NCBI GenBank assembly: GCA_947629035.1
Contig: CANRCE010000005.1
Location: 1 to 52,514 of the forward strand
Origin: an uncultured Bacilli bacterium
Lineage (GTDB): Bacteria; Bacillota_I; Bacilli_A; RF39; UBA660
Reading direction: 5' to 3'
Length of the DNA stretch: 52,514 nt
This document shows positions 9,094 to 19,085 of this stretch, piece after piece. Numbering within the stretch: position 1 is the first letter of the stretch; each line of letters starts with the position of its first letter. Under the pieces are notes generated by a model that worked only from the letters and a program-made list of their open reading frames with translations, did no database searches and was not told the origin of the DNA. Position numbers and translations under genes: made by a program.

Positions 9094-9981
9094 ATGGATA
9101 AGAAAAAGACAATCTTAGTATCATTACTTTTAGCTATGGTAGTGGCACTAAATCCTATTTTAGTTAATGCTATTACAGTAGAAGGCTCATCTTATTATAA
9201 TAATAAAGGTGTAACTATTACTGAAAAAGATTATACTAATTTAGTTAATTTAGGTTTTACTGATAATGAAATTAAGAATATGACACAAGAAGAATTTGAT
9301 GCTAATCATAATCTTATTGGTGAAGTTGTTTCAACAACTACAAAATATTATAAGAATGTAGTAGCTTATGATATAAATCATAACGTTGTATCAACAAATC
9401 AATATGAAGTATCAAAAAATGAATATGAAACATCATCAGTTATGCCAGAATTTAGTCCATTAAAAACAGGTTACATAGAAACCAATTATAAAAAAATGAC
9501 TACTGAAATCATTTTTATGATTAATAGGTATCGTTATAAAGTATCTGTTGAATGGAAAAGTATTCCTAATGTTAGAAGTTATGATATTATTGGTGTTGGT
9601 TTTGATAGCAGTAAGGTTAGTATTTATTCAGATGTAACATTCCAACAAAATTATTGTTATACTAATGGAAATTGTGAGTCATCAAACTTAAGTACTATAA
9701 AAAAGTCTAGCACTGGTGGAGCAGCAATATTTATGTTGCCTACATCTAGTAGTGTAAAGACAATGGATTCATATTTATATTATATGGTTCAAAAAACAAA
9801 TAGTGGTACACTTACAAGTATGGAAGCTGCTGGTGATTATTCACATGCAGTTAAAGGTACAACATCAAAGTATATTGATAATTTTACTATTACATCTAGA
9901 GGTCTTTATTTAGATGCTAAAATTACTGATTATTACGATGAAATACCATATGCTGAAGCTACTTGGACAGGTAGTTGGTAA
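9094..9981 (+). CDS. Secreted hypothetical protein
   Basis: Signal peptide MDKKKTILVSLLLAMVVALNPILVNA; strong RBS gaaggaggag. Confidence 0.65.
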   Translation: MDKKKTILVSLLLAMVVALNPILVNAITVEGSSYYNNKGVTITEKDYTNLVNLGFTDNEIKNMTQEEFDANHNLIGEVVSTTTKYYKNVVAYDINHNVVSTNQYEVSKNEYETSSVMPEFSPLKTGYIETNYKKMTTEIIFMINRYRYKVSVEWKSIPNVRSYDIIGVGFDSSKVSIYSDVTFQQNYCYTNGNCESSNLSTIKKSSTGGAAIFMLPTSSSVKTMDSYLYYMVQKTNSGTLTSMEAAGDYSHAVKGTTSKYIDNFTITSRGLYLDAKITDYYDEIPYAEATWTGSW

Positions 9982-9997
9982 AAATATATTTTAAAAG

Positions 9998-10031
9998 ATT
10001 CATATAAAGGGCGCCCTCCCTTTATATGAAT
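9998..10031. repeat. 14-bp perfect inverted repeat (hairpin) with GC-rich loop
   Basis: ATTCATATAAAGGG-cgccct-CCCTTTATATGAAT. Confidence 0.8.
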
Positions 10032-10041
10032 ATATGATAGT

Positions 10042-10073
10042 AAAAAAGCAAAATACCGATTAAGTATTTTGCT
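10042..10073 (-). terminator. Intrinsic terminator of the minus-strand gene
   Basis: minus strand AGCAAAATAC-N7-GTATTTTGCT followed by TTTTTT. Confidence 0.6.
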
Positions 10074-10089
10074 ATAGAAACTGTAAAAT

Positions 10090-10797
10090 TTATAATTTGA
10101 AAAACTCTAAATATTGTTTTTTATTATTATAATTATCAAATATGCGATTGTATTGAGTATTAAACATTACTATTAAAGAATTTTTATATTGATTAAAATC
10201 TTTTACATTCGATTTTTTGTTTTTTGTACTTCGCCCTTTATCTTTTTTATCATATACATCAATTTTGTAATCTATATTATCAAATAAATATAAATTAATA
10301 TAGTTACTATTTGTACAAAGAACTAAATCTGCTATAAAATCTTTAATAGTTAGTAGTTTATCATAACTACTATCATTAGCGCCCTTAAATTTTATATTGT
10401 TTATATCAAAGACATTTTGAATATTTGGAATATATTTAGAGTTTTCAATAAAATTGTTTATAAATATTTTATATATGCTTTCTAGAAATGTTTTTTGATT
10501 TTCATCATTAATTTTATTTAATAAGAATTCTCTAATTTGTGTGCTATTTGTATCTATAATTATTTTCATAATTGTTTCAGTAGAAGTATTTAGAGTAGGG
10601 AAAGTTTCTTGAAATTTTAATATTAATAAATTTAATTTTTCTAGGAATTCTTCATCTTTAATTGGTGATGAAAAATTATCTATTTCCACTATTATTTTAT
10701 CTAAACATTTCTTATTTAATAGTCGATAAATAATGAGAGCATTTTCTAAATTACTATTTAAAAGTATATTTTTTAATTTTTCTTTTTTGTTGATCAT
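10090..10797 (-). CDS. Hypothetical protein (235 aa)
   Basis: Long ORF with own terminator; no recognised domain. Confidence 0.55.
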   Translation of the reverse strand: MINKKEKLKNILLNSNLENALIIYRLLNKKCLDKIIVEIDNFSSPIKDEEFLEKLNLLILKFQETFPTLNTSTETIMKIIIDTNSTQIREFLLNKINDENQKTFLESIYKIFINNFIENSKYIPNIQNVFDINNIKFKGANDSSYDKLLTIKDFIADLVLCTNSNYINLYLFDNIDYKIDVYDKKDKGRSTKNKKSNVKDFNQYKNSLIVMFNTQYNRIFDNYNNKKQYLEFFKL

Positions 10798-11029
10798 TTT
10801 CTATCACTTCACTTTCTTCATATGAAAATAATCATATCAAAAAACAATATTTTTTAATAAGATAGAGTTATTAAAAAATAACTAAATTATGTATATGATA
10901 TGGTATTAATGAATAACAATTATGTTATTCATTTTTTATTATAGCACATATTTTTAAAATTGTATATCGTTAAATAAGTTAATTTAATAAAATAAAAAAG
11001 TCTTATAAATAAAGACTCTAAATTATAAA

Positions 11030-11106
11030 TGGTCGGGAAGACAGGATTTGAACCTGCGACCCCTACGTCCCAAGCGTAGTGCTCTACCAAGCTGAGCCAC
11101 TTCCCG
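11030..11106 (-). tRNA. tRNA-Pro(TGG)
   Basis: CGGGAAGTGGCTCAGCTTGGTAGAGCACTACGCTTGGGACGTAGGGGTCGCAGGTTCAAATCCTGTCTTCCCGACCA; anticodon loop CTTGGGA; CCA encoded. Confidence 0.95.
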
Positions 11107-11115
11107 ATAAAAAAA

Positions 11116-11192
11116 TGGTGGAGAATAAGGGACTCGAACCCTTGACCCTCTGCGTGCAAGGCAGATGCTCTAGCCAACTGAGCTAATTCCCC
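11116..11192 (-). tRNA. tRNA-Ala(TGC)
   Basis: GGGGAATTAGCTCAGTTGGCTAGAGCATCTGCCTTGCACGCAGAGGGTCAAGGGTTCGAGTCCCTTATTCTCCACCA; G3-U70 in acceptor; CCA encoded. Confidence 0.95.
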
Positions 11193-11384
11193 AACAACAA
11201 TATAAATTATAAACGATTTTTAGGGTTGTGTCAAGAACTTTTGCGACATTTATTATTTTTTATAGTTAACTCTTTTATAGTATATGTGTAATGTTTTATG
11301 TTTTTTCATATAAAAATAGAAAAAAACATTAAAATGATATATTTTTCTTTAATTTTATGATAAAATTGATATAAAGGTGATTTT

Positions 11385-12821
11385 ATGTCAGATATAAAAA
11401 ATAAAGAAATAACAAGTCGTGATGTTGATTTTGCAAAGTGGTATACTGATGTAGTTAAAGCTGCAAAGTTAGCTACTTATTCTAAAACCAAAGGTTGTAT
11501 TATTTTTGAACCAAATGGTTATGCTATTTGGGAAAAAATGCAAAGTATTTTAGACTCTAAATTTAAAGAAACAAACCATCAAAATGTATATTTACCATTA
11601 TTGATGCCAGAGGAATTATTAAAAAAAGAAAGTGATTTGATTCAAGGTTTTGCTCCTGAAGTTGCTTGGGTTACACAGGGAGGAGATAAGCAATTAGATG
11701 AAAGATTAGCTATAAGACCAACCTCCGAGACTTTATTTAGTGATTATTATGCTTCAACAATTAATTCTTACCGTGATTTGCCTAAATTATATAATCAATG
11801 GTGTAGTGTTTTACGTTGGGAAAAAGAAACGCGACCTTTTTTACGAAGTAGGGAATTTTTGTGGCAAGAAGGACATACAATTCATGAAACAGAAAAAGAA
11901 GCAATGGAAGAAACTTTAAGAATTTTAAATATATATAATGATTTCTTTCATGAATATTTAGCTATTCCTTCGATTATTGGCAAAAAGACAGAAAAAGAAA
12001 AATTTGCAGGAGCTATAAGTACTTATACTGTAGAATCACTAATGTATAATGGTATTGCTTTACAATCTGCAACTAGTCATTATTTTGGACAAAAATTTTC
12101 TTTAGCCTATGGTATTAAATTTTTAGGTCGTAACAATACTTATGAATATGCATATCAAACATCTTGGGGAGCTTCAAGTAGAATGATTGGAGCTTTGATT
12201 ATGGTACATTCTGATGATTATGGATTAGTATTACCTCCAAAAATTGCTCCAGTTCAAGTAATTATTATTCCTATTAAAGATACTATAGAAGTTATGGAAA
12301 AAGCTAAATACTATCAAAATATTTTAAATCAACACAATATAAAAACAATTATTGATAACACTGATAAAAGTGCTGGTTATAAATTTTCTCAAGCCGAGGT
12401 AAATGGTATTCCTATTAGAATTGAAATAGGACCACGTGATTTAGCTAATCATAATATTACTTTAGTAAGAAGAGACACAAGAGAAAAAGAAAATGTTAAT
12501 ATTAACGATATCGATATTGTAGATAAAATAAATAATCTTTTAGAAGATATTCAAACATCTTTATATAATAAAGCTAAAATAAGAAGAGATGAAATGACTT
12601 ATGAAGCAAGATCATTAGAAGAGTTAAAGAATATTATGGAAAACCATCCAGGATTTGTAAAAGCTATGTGGTGTGGAAATCCTCTTTGTGAAGAAAAAAT
12701 AAAAGAAATTAAAGGAACTAAATCAAGATGTATACCTTTTACTTCTGAAAAGATATCTGATCATTGTATTTGCTGTGGTAAAAAGGCAGAACATGAAGTT
12801 ATTTGGGCAATGCAATATTAA
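11385..12821 (+). CDS. proS: Prolyl-tRNA synthetase (archaeal/eukaryotic-type class)
   Basis: RPTSETLFSDYYASTINSYRDLP, REFLWQEGHTIHET, SWGASSRMIGALIMVHSDDYGLVLPPKIAP. Confidence 0.95.
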   Translation: MSDIKNKEITSRDVDFAKWYTDVVKAAKLATYSKTKGCIIFEPNGYAIWEKMQSILDSKFKETNHQNVYLPLLMPEELLKKESDLIQGFAPEVAWVTQGGDKQLDERLAIRPTSETLFSDYYASTINSYRDLPKLYNQWCSVLRWEKETRPFLRSREFLWQEGHTIHETEKEAMEETLRILNIYNDFFHEYLAIPSIIGKKTEKEKFAGAISTYTVESLMYNGIALQSATSHYFGQKFSLAYGIKFLGRNNTYEYAYQTSWGASSRMIGALIMVHSDDYGLVLPPKIAPVQVIIIPIKDTIEVMEKAKYYQNILNQHNIKTIIDNTDKSAGYKFSQAEVNGIPIRIEIGPRDLANHNITLVRRDTREKENVNINDIDIVDKINNLLEDIQTSLYNKAKIRRDEMTYEARSLEELKNIMENHPGFVKAMWCGNPLCEEKIKEIKGTKSRCIPFTSEKISDHCICCGKKAEHEVIWAMQY

Positions 12822-12845
12822 TCTTTAAAGAAAAGAGTGATATTT

Positions 12846-13850
12846 ATGAAAATAATTAATAATTATGAAGGCTCTTCAATAGATGTTATTAGTATAAAGG
12901 ATAATATAGCAAATTTATCATTAAGAAAAGAAGCTGGTCAATATGAACATTATTACAATTTTAAAGTTATAAATGATAGTACTAAAACAGCTTTTATCTA
13001 TCTTGAAAATATCGAAAAAACTCCTTATTTTCGAAATGAAGTTCAAAGACCATATATTAATAAAGCAGGAGTTTGGCAACTTATTGATAACAAACATTTT
13101 ACTTATGAAAATGGTAAAATAATGATAACTATAGAACCTCAAAAAGAAATAGAAATCTCTTTATATCCAAGATATACTGTATCAGATTTAGATAAATATT
13201 TATCAACTCTACCTAAAAATAAAAATTTAAAAATAGAAAACATAAATAATACAGGTTTTAAGAAAATTATTATTGGTGATATGAATTTACCTTTAGTAGT
13301 GGTAATTGGAAGACAACACCCTGCTGAAGTATATTCAAGTTATTTTATTGAAGCCATGATTAATAGCCTATTAGAAAATAAAGAACCACTCTCAAAATAT
13401 TGTTTTGTATTTTATCCTATTGTAAATGTTTTAGGAGTAAATAATGGTAATCATCGTTATACTAATAATATTGATTATAATAGAATATGGAATCGTAGTG
13501 GTTTAGTTTTTGAGATTGATTATATAAAAAATGATATTATGTCATCTAATTTAGCTTACTTTATTGATGTCCATGGTGATGAAGTAAGTAAGATAAATTA
13601 TGTTAGAACAAATTATAAGTTAAATTACAGTTCTATAGGTAGCATGCAAGTTTTAAAAGATCCAAGTAAATTTAGAAGATTATCTAGAGCCCTTATTAAG
13701 CAAAGAAAACTTATTAACCTAAAAGATAAGACAGCAAGAGAATATATAAGTGATTTGAAGAAATGTCGAAGTATTCTTGTAGAATTATCTTTAAAAGATA
13801 CCATAGAAAGTGCTTATGATAATGGTAGTAAACTAGTAAAAAGCTTGTAG
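12846..13850 (+). CDS. M14-family (cytosolic-carboxypeptidase-like) zinc peptidase
   Basis: VVIGRQHPAEVYSSYFIEAMI (HxxE), YPIVNVLGVNNGNHRYTNNIDYNRIW, YFIDVHGDE; ATG at 12846. Confidence 0.7.
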   Translation: MKIINNYEGSSIDVISIKDNIANLSLRKEAGQYEHYYNFKVINDSTKTAFIYLENIEKTPYFRNEVQRPYINKAGVWQLIDNKHFTYENGKIMITIEPQKEIEISLYPRYTVSDLDKYLSTLPKNKNLKIENINNTGFKKIIIGDMNLPLVVVIGRQHPAEVYSSYFIEAMINSLLENKEPLSKYCFVFYPIVNVLGVNNGNHRYTNNIDYNRIWNRSGLVFEIDYIKNDIMSSNLAYFIDVHGDEVSKINYVRTNYKLNYSSIGSMQVLKDPSKFRRLSRALIKQRKLINLKDKTAREYISDLKKCRSILVELSLKDTIESAYDNGSKLVKSL

Positions 13851-13867
13851 GAGAAGGAAAGTAAATT

Positions 13868-14887
13868 ATGAGAAGTATTTTAATTCATGTAAAAAATAAT
13901 GAAGTATTAAAACAATATATGGATTGTCAAGATGATAATTATTCTACATGTAAAAGTGGAAGTAAAGAGCTTTATTATATGATATTGGCTTTTTTGAAAG
14001 AAAATTTTAATGTTTATTTAACAACTATCTTTAATTTTTCTCTAAAAGATAAAAGTTGGAATGGAATATATCATTTAAATTCTAAAGAATATTTAAATAT
14101 GGATATTAAAAAGGTAAATAGTAAAATAGACATTATGATAATTAGAAATATTGGTTCAGTTGAAAAAAACTTTAATATTATAAAAAATTATCTTATATTT
14201 ATTTCTAAACATTATAAAGGATATGTTTTAAATAATCCTAAATCAATGTTAAAAGGAATGACTAAAAGATATTTAAAAGAAATTGATGAAGAAGAACTTA
14301 AAAAAATAGGAATTATAAAAATACCAAGTTATCTTTATTCGAAGAAAGTTCATTTTTCTAAATTAAAAAAGAAATTTAAAGATATTGATAACTATTTAAT
14401 AAAACCTATAACTGGAGAGCTTAGTAATTCGTTGAGTGTTCTAAAGGATATAGATGAAAATTTCTTACGATATAAAGAAAGTAAAGTAGGAGGATGGGTT
14501 ATAGAACCTATTAAAAAAGAAATATATAATGGGGAATATCAATTAGTTTTCTTAAGAGATAAATTAATTTATTCTCAAAAGAAAGAATATTTAAGAAATG
14601 GAAATGTACTTCCAAGTCAAAAGGATAGAATTTTGTGTAAATATAAGCCTAATGATAAAGAAGTTAATACAATGTTAAAATTAATATCTTATTTTAAAAA
14701 ACTATATAAAATTGATATTGATATATGTCGAATTGATTATATGAAAGATGCTAATGATATACCAATTTTACTAGAATTTGAAATGGTAAATCCTGGTTTC
14801 TTTATTGGTTATATGAAAGAAGATGATAAAGATATTGATTATATTATTAGTAACATTGTTAATTATTGTAAAAATATAATAGATTAA
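13868..14887 (+). CDS. ATP-grasp-like ligase
   Basis: YLIKPITGELSNSL, GGWVIEPIKKEIYNGEYQLVFLRDKLIYSQKK, IDICRIDYMKDANDIPILLEFEMVNPGFFIG (C-terminal ATP-grasp Mg-site-like motif). Confidence 0.65.
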   Translation: MRSILIHVKNNEVLKQYMDCQDDNYSTCKSGSKELYYMILAFLKENFNVYLTTIFNFSLKDKSWNGIYHLNSKEYLNMDIKKVNSKIDIMIIRNIGSVEKNFNIIKNYLIFISKHYKGYVLNNPKSMLKGMTKRYLKEIDEEELKKIGIIKIPSYLYSKKVHFSKLKKKFKDIDNYLIKPITGELSNSLSVLKDIDENFLRYKESKVGGWVIEPIKKEIYNGEYQLVFLRDKLIYSQKKEYLRNGNVLPSQKDRILCKYKPNDKEVNTMLKLISYFKKLYKIDIDICRIDYMKDANDIPILLEFEMVNPGFFIGYMKEDDKDIDYIISNIVNYCKNIID

Positions 14888-14974
14888 GATCGTAGTATAA
14901 TAAAATTTAATAGTCATAATATTTACAAACAATATTATTTTTGTTATAATAAAGATACGAATGAGGAGGATAAC

Positions 14975-15187
14975 ATGGAAATAGCTGTATTAATTATATC
15001 AGTTTTACTTATTGCTATTGTTTTACTTCAAAGTGGAAAAGCTGAAGCTGCTTCGCAAATTATTCAAGGAGGAAGTAGTGCTTTATTTTCCAACCGTAAA
15101 GAAAGAGGTATTGAATTAGTTATAAGTAGAATTACATATGCACTTGGGATAGCCTTTTTTGTGCTATGTTTGATAATATCAATATAA
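14975..15187 (+). CDS. secG: Preprotein translocase subunit SecG
   Basis: LLIAIVLLQSGKAEAASQIIQGGSSALFSNRKERGIE, position upstream of rnr. Confidence 0.9.
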   Translation: MEIAVLIISVLLIAIVLLQSGKAEAASQIIQGGSSALFSNRKERGIELVISRITYALGIAFFVLCLIISI

Positions 15188-15217
15188 GACTAGCAATAGT
15201 CTTTTTTCTAGATATTA

Positions 15218-17314
15218 ATGGGAAAGGAGTATGGCAAATTGAAAGAAGAGATTTTAAAGATACTAGGACAAGCAAGAGATATCTCACTTACTATTATGGA
15301 ATTAAATGATAGATTAGGATTAAAGAGCAAAGAAGACTTAAAAATGCTAGAATATACACTAAATCAAATGGAAAAAGAAGGATTATTATATTACAGTAAA
15401 AGGAAAGACAAATATCTTCTTTTAGAAAATAGTCATTTAGTAAAGGGAATTATTGAACTTAAAGCTAAAGGATATGCTTTTTTAACACAAACTAATCTAG
15501 ATAGTGATGTTTATATCAGTAAAGATAATTTAAATAATGCCTTTGATGGCGATTTAGTAGCAGTTGAAATTACCGATAAAGTAAAAAATGAAGGTAAAGT
15601 TATTAGAATTTTAAGAAAAAATGAAACATCTTTAGTAGGTGAAGTTATAAATTATCAAGGTAAATTACACCTTAAACCTAATAATAAAAATTTACCACTT
15701 ATGACTATTCCTAATTCTAAATTAAAAGGATTAGTTGATGGCTATGTCGTTTTATTTCGAAGAATAAATGAAAAAGAAATTGATATTATCAAAATAATTG
15801 GACATCGTGATGATATTGGTATTGATGAACTTAAGTATTTATATGAGTATGGATTTGAGCCTGATTTTAACGATATGATAAAAGAAGAAGTAAAAAACAT
15901 TCCCATGGAAGTAAATGAAAAAGATTTTGTAAATCGAAAAGATTTACGTGATAAAATGATTTTTACTATTGATGGTTCAGATACTAAAGATATTGATGAT
16001 GCTATTTCACTAGAGAACAATGTTTTAGGTGTTCATATTGCAGATGTTAGTAATTATGTTAAAGTAGGAAGTGCGATCTTTAATAGAGCTTATAATAATG
16101 CTACAAGTGTTTATATGCCAGGTAATTCAGTTCCCATGTTACCACGTGAGTTATCTAATGGTATATGTTCACTTAATCCTTTAGTTGATCGTTTAGCAGT
16201 ATCTTGTGATATGAAAGTAGATGATAATGGAAAAATAATTGATTATGATGTTTACTTATCCGTTATTCGAAGTAAAAAGAAAATGACCTATGAAGCTGTT
16301 AATCAAATTTTAGAGGAAGATAAAGTACCAAGTGATTATTTGGAATTTAAAGATAAATTAAAAGAGATGGATATTTTAGCTAAAAAAGTAGCGAAAAGAA
16401 TGGAAGCTCGGGGCTATATTGATTTCAATAGACCAGAAATTAAAGTTATAATGGATGATGAAGGAAAGCCTATTGAAATAGGAAGTAGATGTCAAAGAAG
16501 TGGAGAGAAATTAATTGAAACTTTTATGATTATGGCTAATGAAAGTGTTTTAGAGTATTTAACTAACGTTTTAGGTATTGGTTTATATCGTGTTCACGAT
16601 GTACCAAATGAAGAACGAATAGAATCTTTATTTAAATTTGTTGCTTTAAGGGGAGCTGTTTTGAATGGAAAAATTAATAAAGAACATATAACAGCTAAAT
16701 CTCTTATAAACATATTAGAGCAATTAAAAGATGATCCAGCCCTTACTTTAGTTAAAGATTTAATGATAAGATCAATGTCTAAAGCCTATTATTCTAGTGA
16801 AAACATAGGGCATTATGGTTTAGGAAGTAGATGCTATGGACATTTTACTTCACCAATTCGCCGACTTCCAGATTTAATTATTCATATATTAGTTAAATTA
16901 TCTCTTAATGATTATGATGAAGAAGAAATTGCTAAATGGGAAAGCGCCCTTGAAGATTATGCTGTCCAATCATCTAAAAAAGAAAGAGATGCTGATAACG
17001 TCGAAAGAGAAGTTACGAAGATGCGAACGGCAGAGTATATGGAAAATCATATTGGAGAAATATATGAAGGAACTATTTCGTCAATTACAAACTTTGGCAT
17101 GTTTGTTGAATTAGATAATTTAGTTGAGGGATTAATAAAAATCGAAGATTTAACAGATGATTATTATGATTATGTGCCTGATTTATTTGCAATGGTTGGT
17201 CAAAAAACTAAAAAACGCTATATGTTAGGAGATAGAGTAACTGTTAAAGTTATTGGAGCTTCAAAAGAACAAGCTCAAATAGACTTTATGTTAGTTGAAG
17301 GAGGAGCAGTATGA
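15218..17314 (+). CDS. rnr: Ribonuclease R
   Basis: TIDGSDTKDIDDAISLE, GLYRVHDVPNEER, HYGLGSRCYGHFTSPIRRLPDLIIH, C-term S1 domain; true start may be TTG 15239 (RBS aaggag). Confidence 0.95.
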   Translation: MGKEYGKLKEEILKILGQARDISLTIMELNDRLGLKSKEDLKMLEYTLNQMEKEGLLYYSKRKDKYLLLENSHLVKGIIELKAKGYAFLTQTNLDSDVYISKDNLNNAFDGDLVAVEITDKVKNEGKVIRILRKNETSLVGEVINYQGKLHLKPNNKNLPLMTIPNSKLKGLVDGYVVLFRRINEKEIDIIKIIGHRDDIGIDELKYLYEYGFEPDFNDMIKEEVKNIPMEVNEKDFVNRKDLRDKMIFTIDGSDTKDIDDAISLENNVLGVHIADVSNYVKVGSAIFNRAYNNATSVYMPGNSVPMLPRELSNGICSLNPLVDRLAVSCDMKVDDNGKIIDYDVYLSVIRSKKKMTYEAVNQILEEDKVPSDYLEFKDKLKEMDILAKKVAKRMEARGYIDFNRPEIKVIMDDEGKPIEIGSRCQRSGEKLIETFMIMANESVLEYLTNVLGIGLYRVHDVPNEERIESLFKFVALRGAVLNGKINKEHITAKSLINILEQLKDDPALTLVKDLMIRSMSKAYYSSENIGHYGLGSRCYGHFTSPIRRLPDLIIHILVKLSLNDYDEEEIAKWESALEDYAVQSSKKERDADNVEREVTKMRTAEYMENHIGEIYEGTISSITNFGMFVELDNLVEGLIKIEDLTDDYYDYVPDLFAMVGQKTKKRYMLGDRVTVKVIGASKEQAQIDFMLVEGGAV

Positions 17315-18546
17315 AAAAAAAGAAAAGAAGGGTAAAAAGAAGATTAAAAGTAGGTAGAATTTTAATTGCCTTATTGATATTAGTATTAATTGCTATTGGA
17401 ATTTATTTTATCGTATTTAAAATAAAGGATAGCCATCTACCAGAAGTATCAGATCCAATCGCTGAAGAAAAAGATGAAATTAAAAAATATGAACTATCTT
17501 TAGTAATGGTAGGAGATAATTTAATTCATTCAAGTGTTTATAATCAAGCTAATAGAAATGCTAATTATAATGGCTATGATTTTAAACCAATGATAACTTA
17601 TATAAAAGATATTGTTAAAAATTACGATTTAGCTTATTATAATCAGGAAACTATTTTAGGAGGCAGTGAACTTGGTTTAGATGATTATCCAACTTTTAAT
17701 TCTCCATATGAAGCAGGAGATGCTATGATTGATGCAGGCTTTAATTTAGTAAGTCTAGCTACTAATCATACTCTAGATAGTGGTCAGGCAGCTGTAAAAA
17801 ATTCTTGTGCTTATTGGAAACAACAAAAAGATGTTTTAGCAGTAGGTAGTTATTGCAGTGAGGAAGAAAGAAACGAAGTTCAAATAAGAGAAAAGAATAA
17901 TATTACTTATACGATGTTAAATTATACCTATGGAACAAATGGTATACCTGTTCCTAGTGGTAAAGAGTACATGGTAAATGTATGGCCAATGGATTACAAT
18001 GCAGATTATGGAGTAGGATATGAAGCTTATAAAGAACAAGTAAAAGAAGACATCGAAAAAGTAAGAGATAAAGTTGATTTATTGATTGTAGCAATGCACT
18101 GGGGTGTTGAATATACACATGAACCTACTTGGTATCAAAAAGATGCAGCTGAATTTTTAGCTTCTCTTGGTGTAGATATTATTATTGGAACACATCCCCA
18201 TGTTATTCAACCTGTAACTTGGATTGATGATACTTTAGTCATTTATTCTTTAGGTAATTTTTTATCTGCTCAAGAAATTAATGAAGATTATAATAAAATG
18301 ATAGAACTTATGACATCTGTTAAAATAACTAAAGAAGTAAAAGGCGAAGAGAGTAAAATTACTCTTAGTGATGTTAATAATGAATTGCTTTTTAATTATC
18401 ATAACTATTATAAAGACTTTAAAGTCGTACCTTTTTCTAGCCCTGATATTTATAAATATAATTCTGATGCCCAAAGATTATATGATAAATATAGTAAAGT
18501 TATTAAGAATATGGATAATACAATACCTGTTGCTAATATAGGATAA
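17311..18546 (+). CDS. CapA/PgsA-family metallophosphatase-like membrane protein
   Basis: [79 protein letters not shown]. Confidence 0.9.
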   Translation: MKKKKRRVKRRLKVGRILIALLILVLIAIGIYFIVFKIKDSHLPEVSDPIAEEKDEIKKYELSLVMVGDNLIHSSVYNQANRNANYNGYDFKPMITYIKDIVKNYDLAYYNQETILGGSELGLDDYPTFNSPYEAGDAMIDAGFNLVSLATNHTLDSGQAAVKNSCAYWKQQKDVLAVGSYCSEEERNEVQIREKNNITYTMLNYTYGTNGIPVPSGKEYMVNVWPMDYNADYGVGYEAYKEQVKEDIEKVRDKVDLLIVAMHWGVEYTHEPTWYQKDAAEFLASLGVDIIIGTHPHVIQPVTWIDDTLVIYSLGNFLSAQEINEDYNKMIELMTSVKITKEVKGEESKITLSDVNNELLFNYHNYYKDFKVVPFSSPDIYKYNSDAQRLYDKYSKVIKNMDNTIPVANIG

Positions 18547-18550
18547 TTAT

Positions 18551-18988
18551 ATGGAAATATTAAATAGAAAAGCTTATTATGATTATGAAATTATAGATAC
18601 TATCGAAGCAGGTATTGTCTTAACAGGGACAGAAATTAAATCAATAAGAAATGGTAAAGCTAATATCAAAGACAGTTATGCCATAATTAAAAATAATGAA
18701 ATTTATTTACTAAATACTCATATTTCTTCCTATGAACAAGGAAATAGATTTAACCATGAAGAAACTAGAACAAGGAAATTACTTCTTCATAAAAAAGAAA
18801 TATTAAAATTAAAAGATAAAGTTGATTTATTAGGATATACTCTAATTCCCTTAAAAATGTATTTTGTAAAAAATAAAATTAAAGTTTTAATAGGTCTTGC
18901 TCGTGGTAAGAAAAATTATGATAAAAAAGAAGCTATAAAGGAAAGAGATATAAAAAGAGAAATATTAAAAGATAATAAATATCGTTAG
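18551..18988 (+). CDS. smpB: SsrA-binding protein
   Basis: [58 protein letters not shown]. Confidence 0.95.
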   Translation: MEILNRKAYYDYEIIDTIEAGIVLTGTEIKSIRNGKANIKDSYAIIKNNEIYLLNTHISSYEQGNRFNHEETRTRKLLLHKKEILKLKDKVDLLGYTLIPLKMYFVKNKIKVLIGLARGKKNYDKKEAIKERDIKREILKDNKYR

Positions 18989-19012
18989 ATATTAATTTAA
19001 TATCTTTATAGT

Positions 19013-19048
19013 AAAATCTATAACTAATTAATACCGTTATAGATTTTT
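19013..19048 (+). terminator. Intrinsic terminator
   Basis: AAAATCTATAAC...GTTATAGATTTTTT. Confidence 0.7.
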
Positions 19049-19085
19049 TCTAGAAAGATTCTAATTAGAAAAGGAGTTATTTGTT

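Noticed and set aside
10929-11177. 82-aa minus-strand ORF
   Set aside because: It reads through the tRNA-Pro and tRNA-Ala genes; classic spurious tRNA-derived ORF
11193-11384. Possible T-box leader before proS
   Set aside because: No T-box consensus or terminator/antiterminator structure seen
16908-17114. 68-aa same-strand ORF inside rnr
   Set aside because: Out-of-frame Lys-rich ORF inside conserved RNase R coding sequence
18989-19085. tmRNA (ssrA) next to smpB
   Set aside because: Only two short terminator-like hairpins; no tRNA-Ala-like ends or tag ORF
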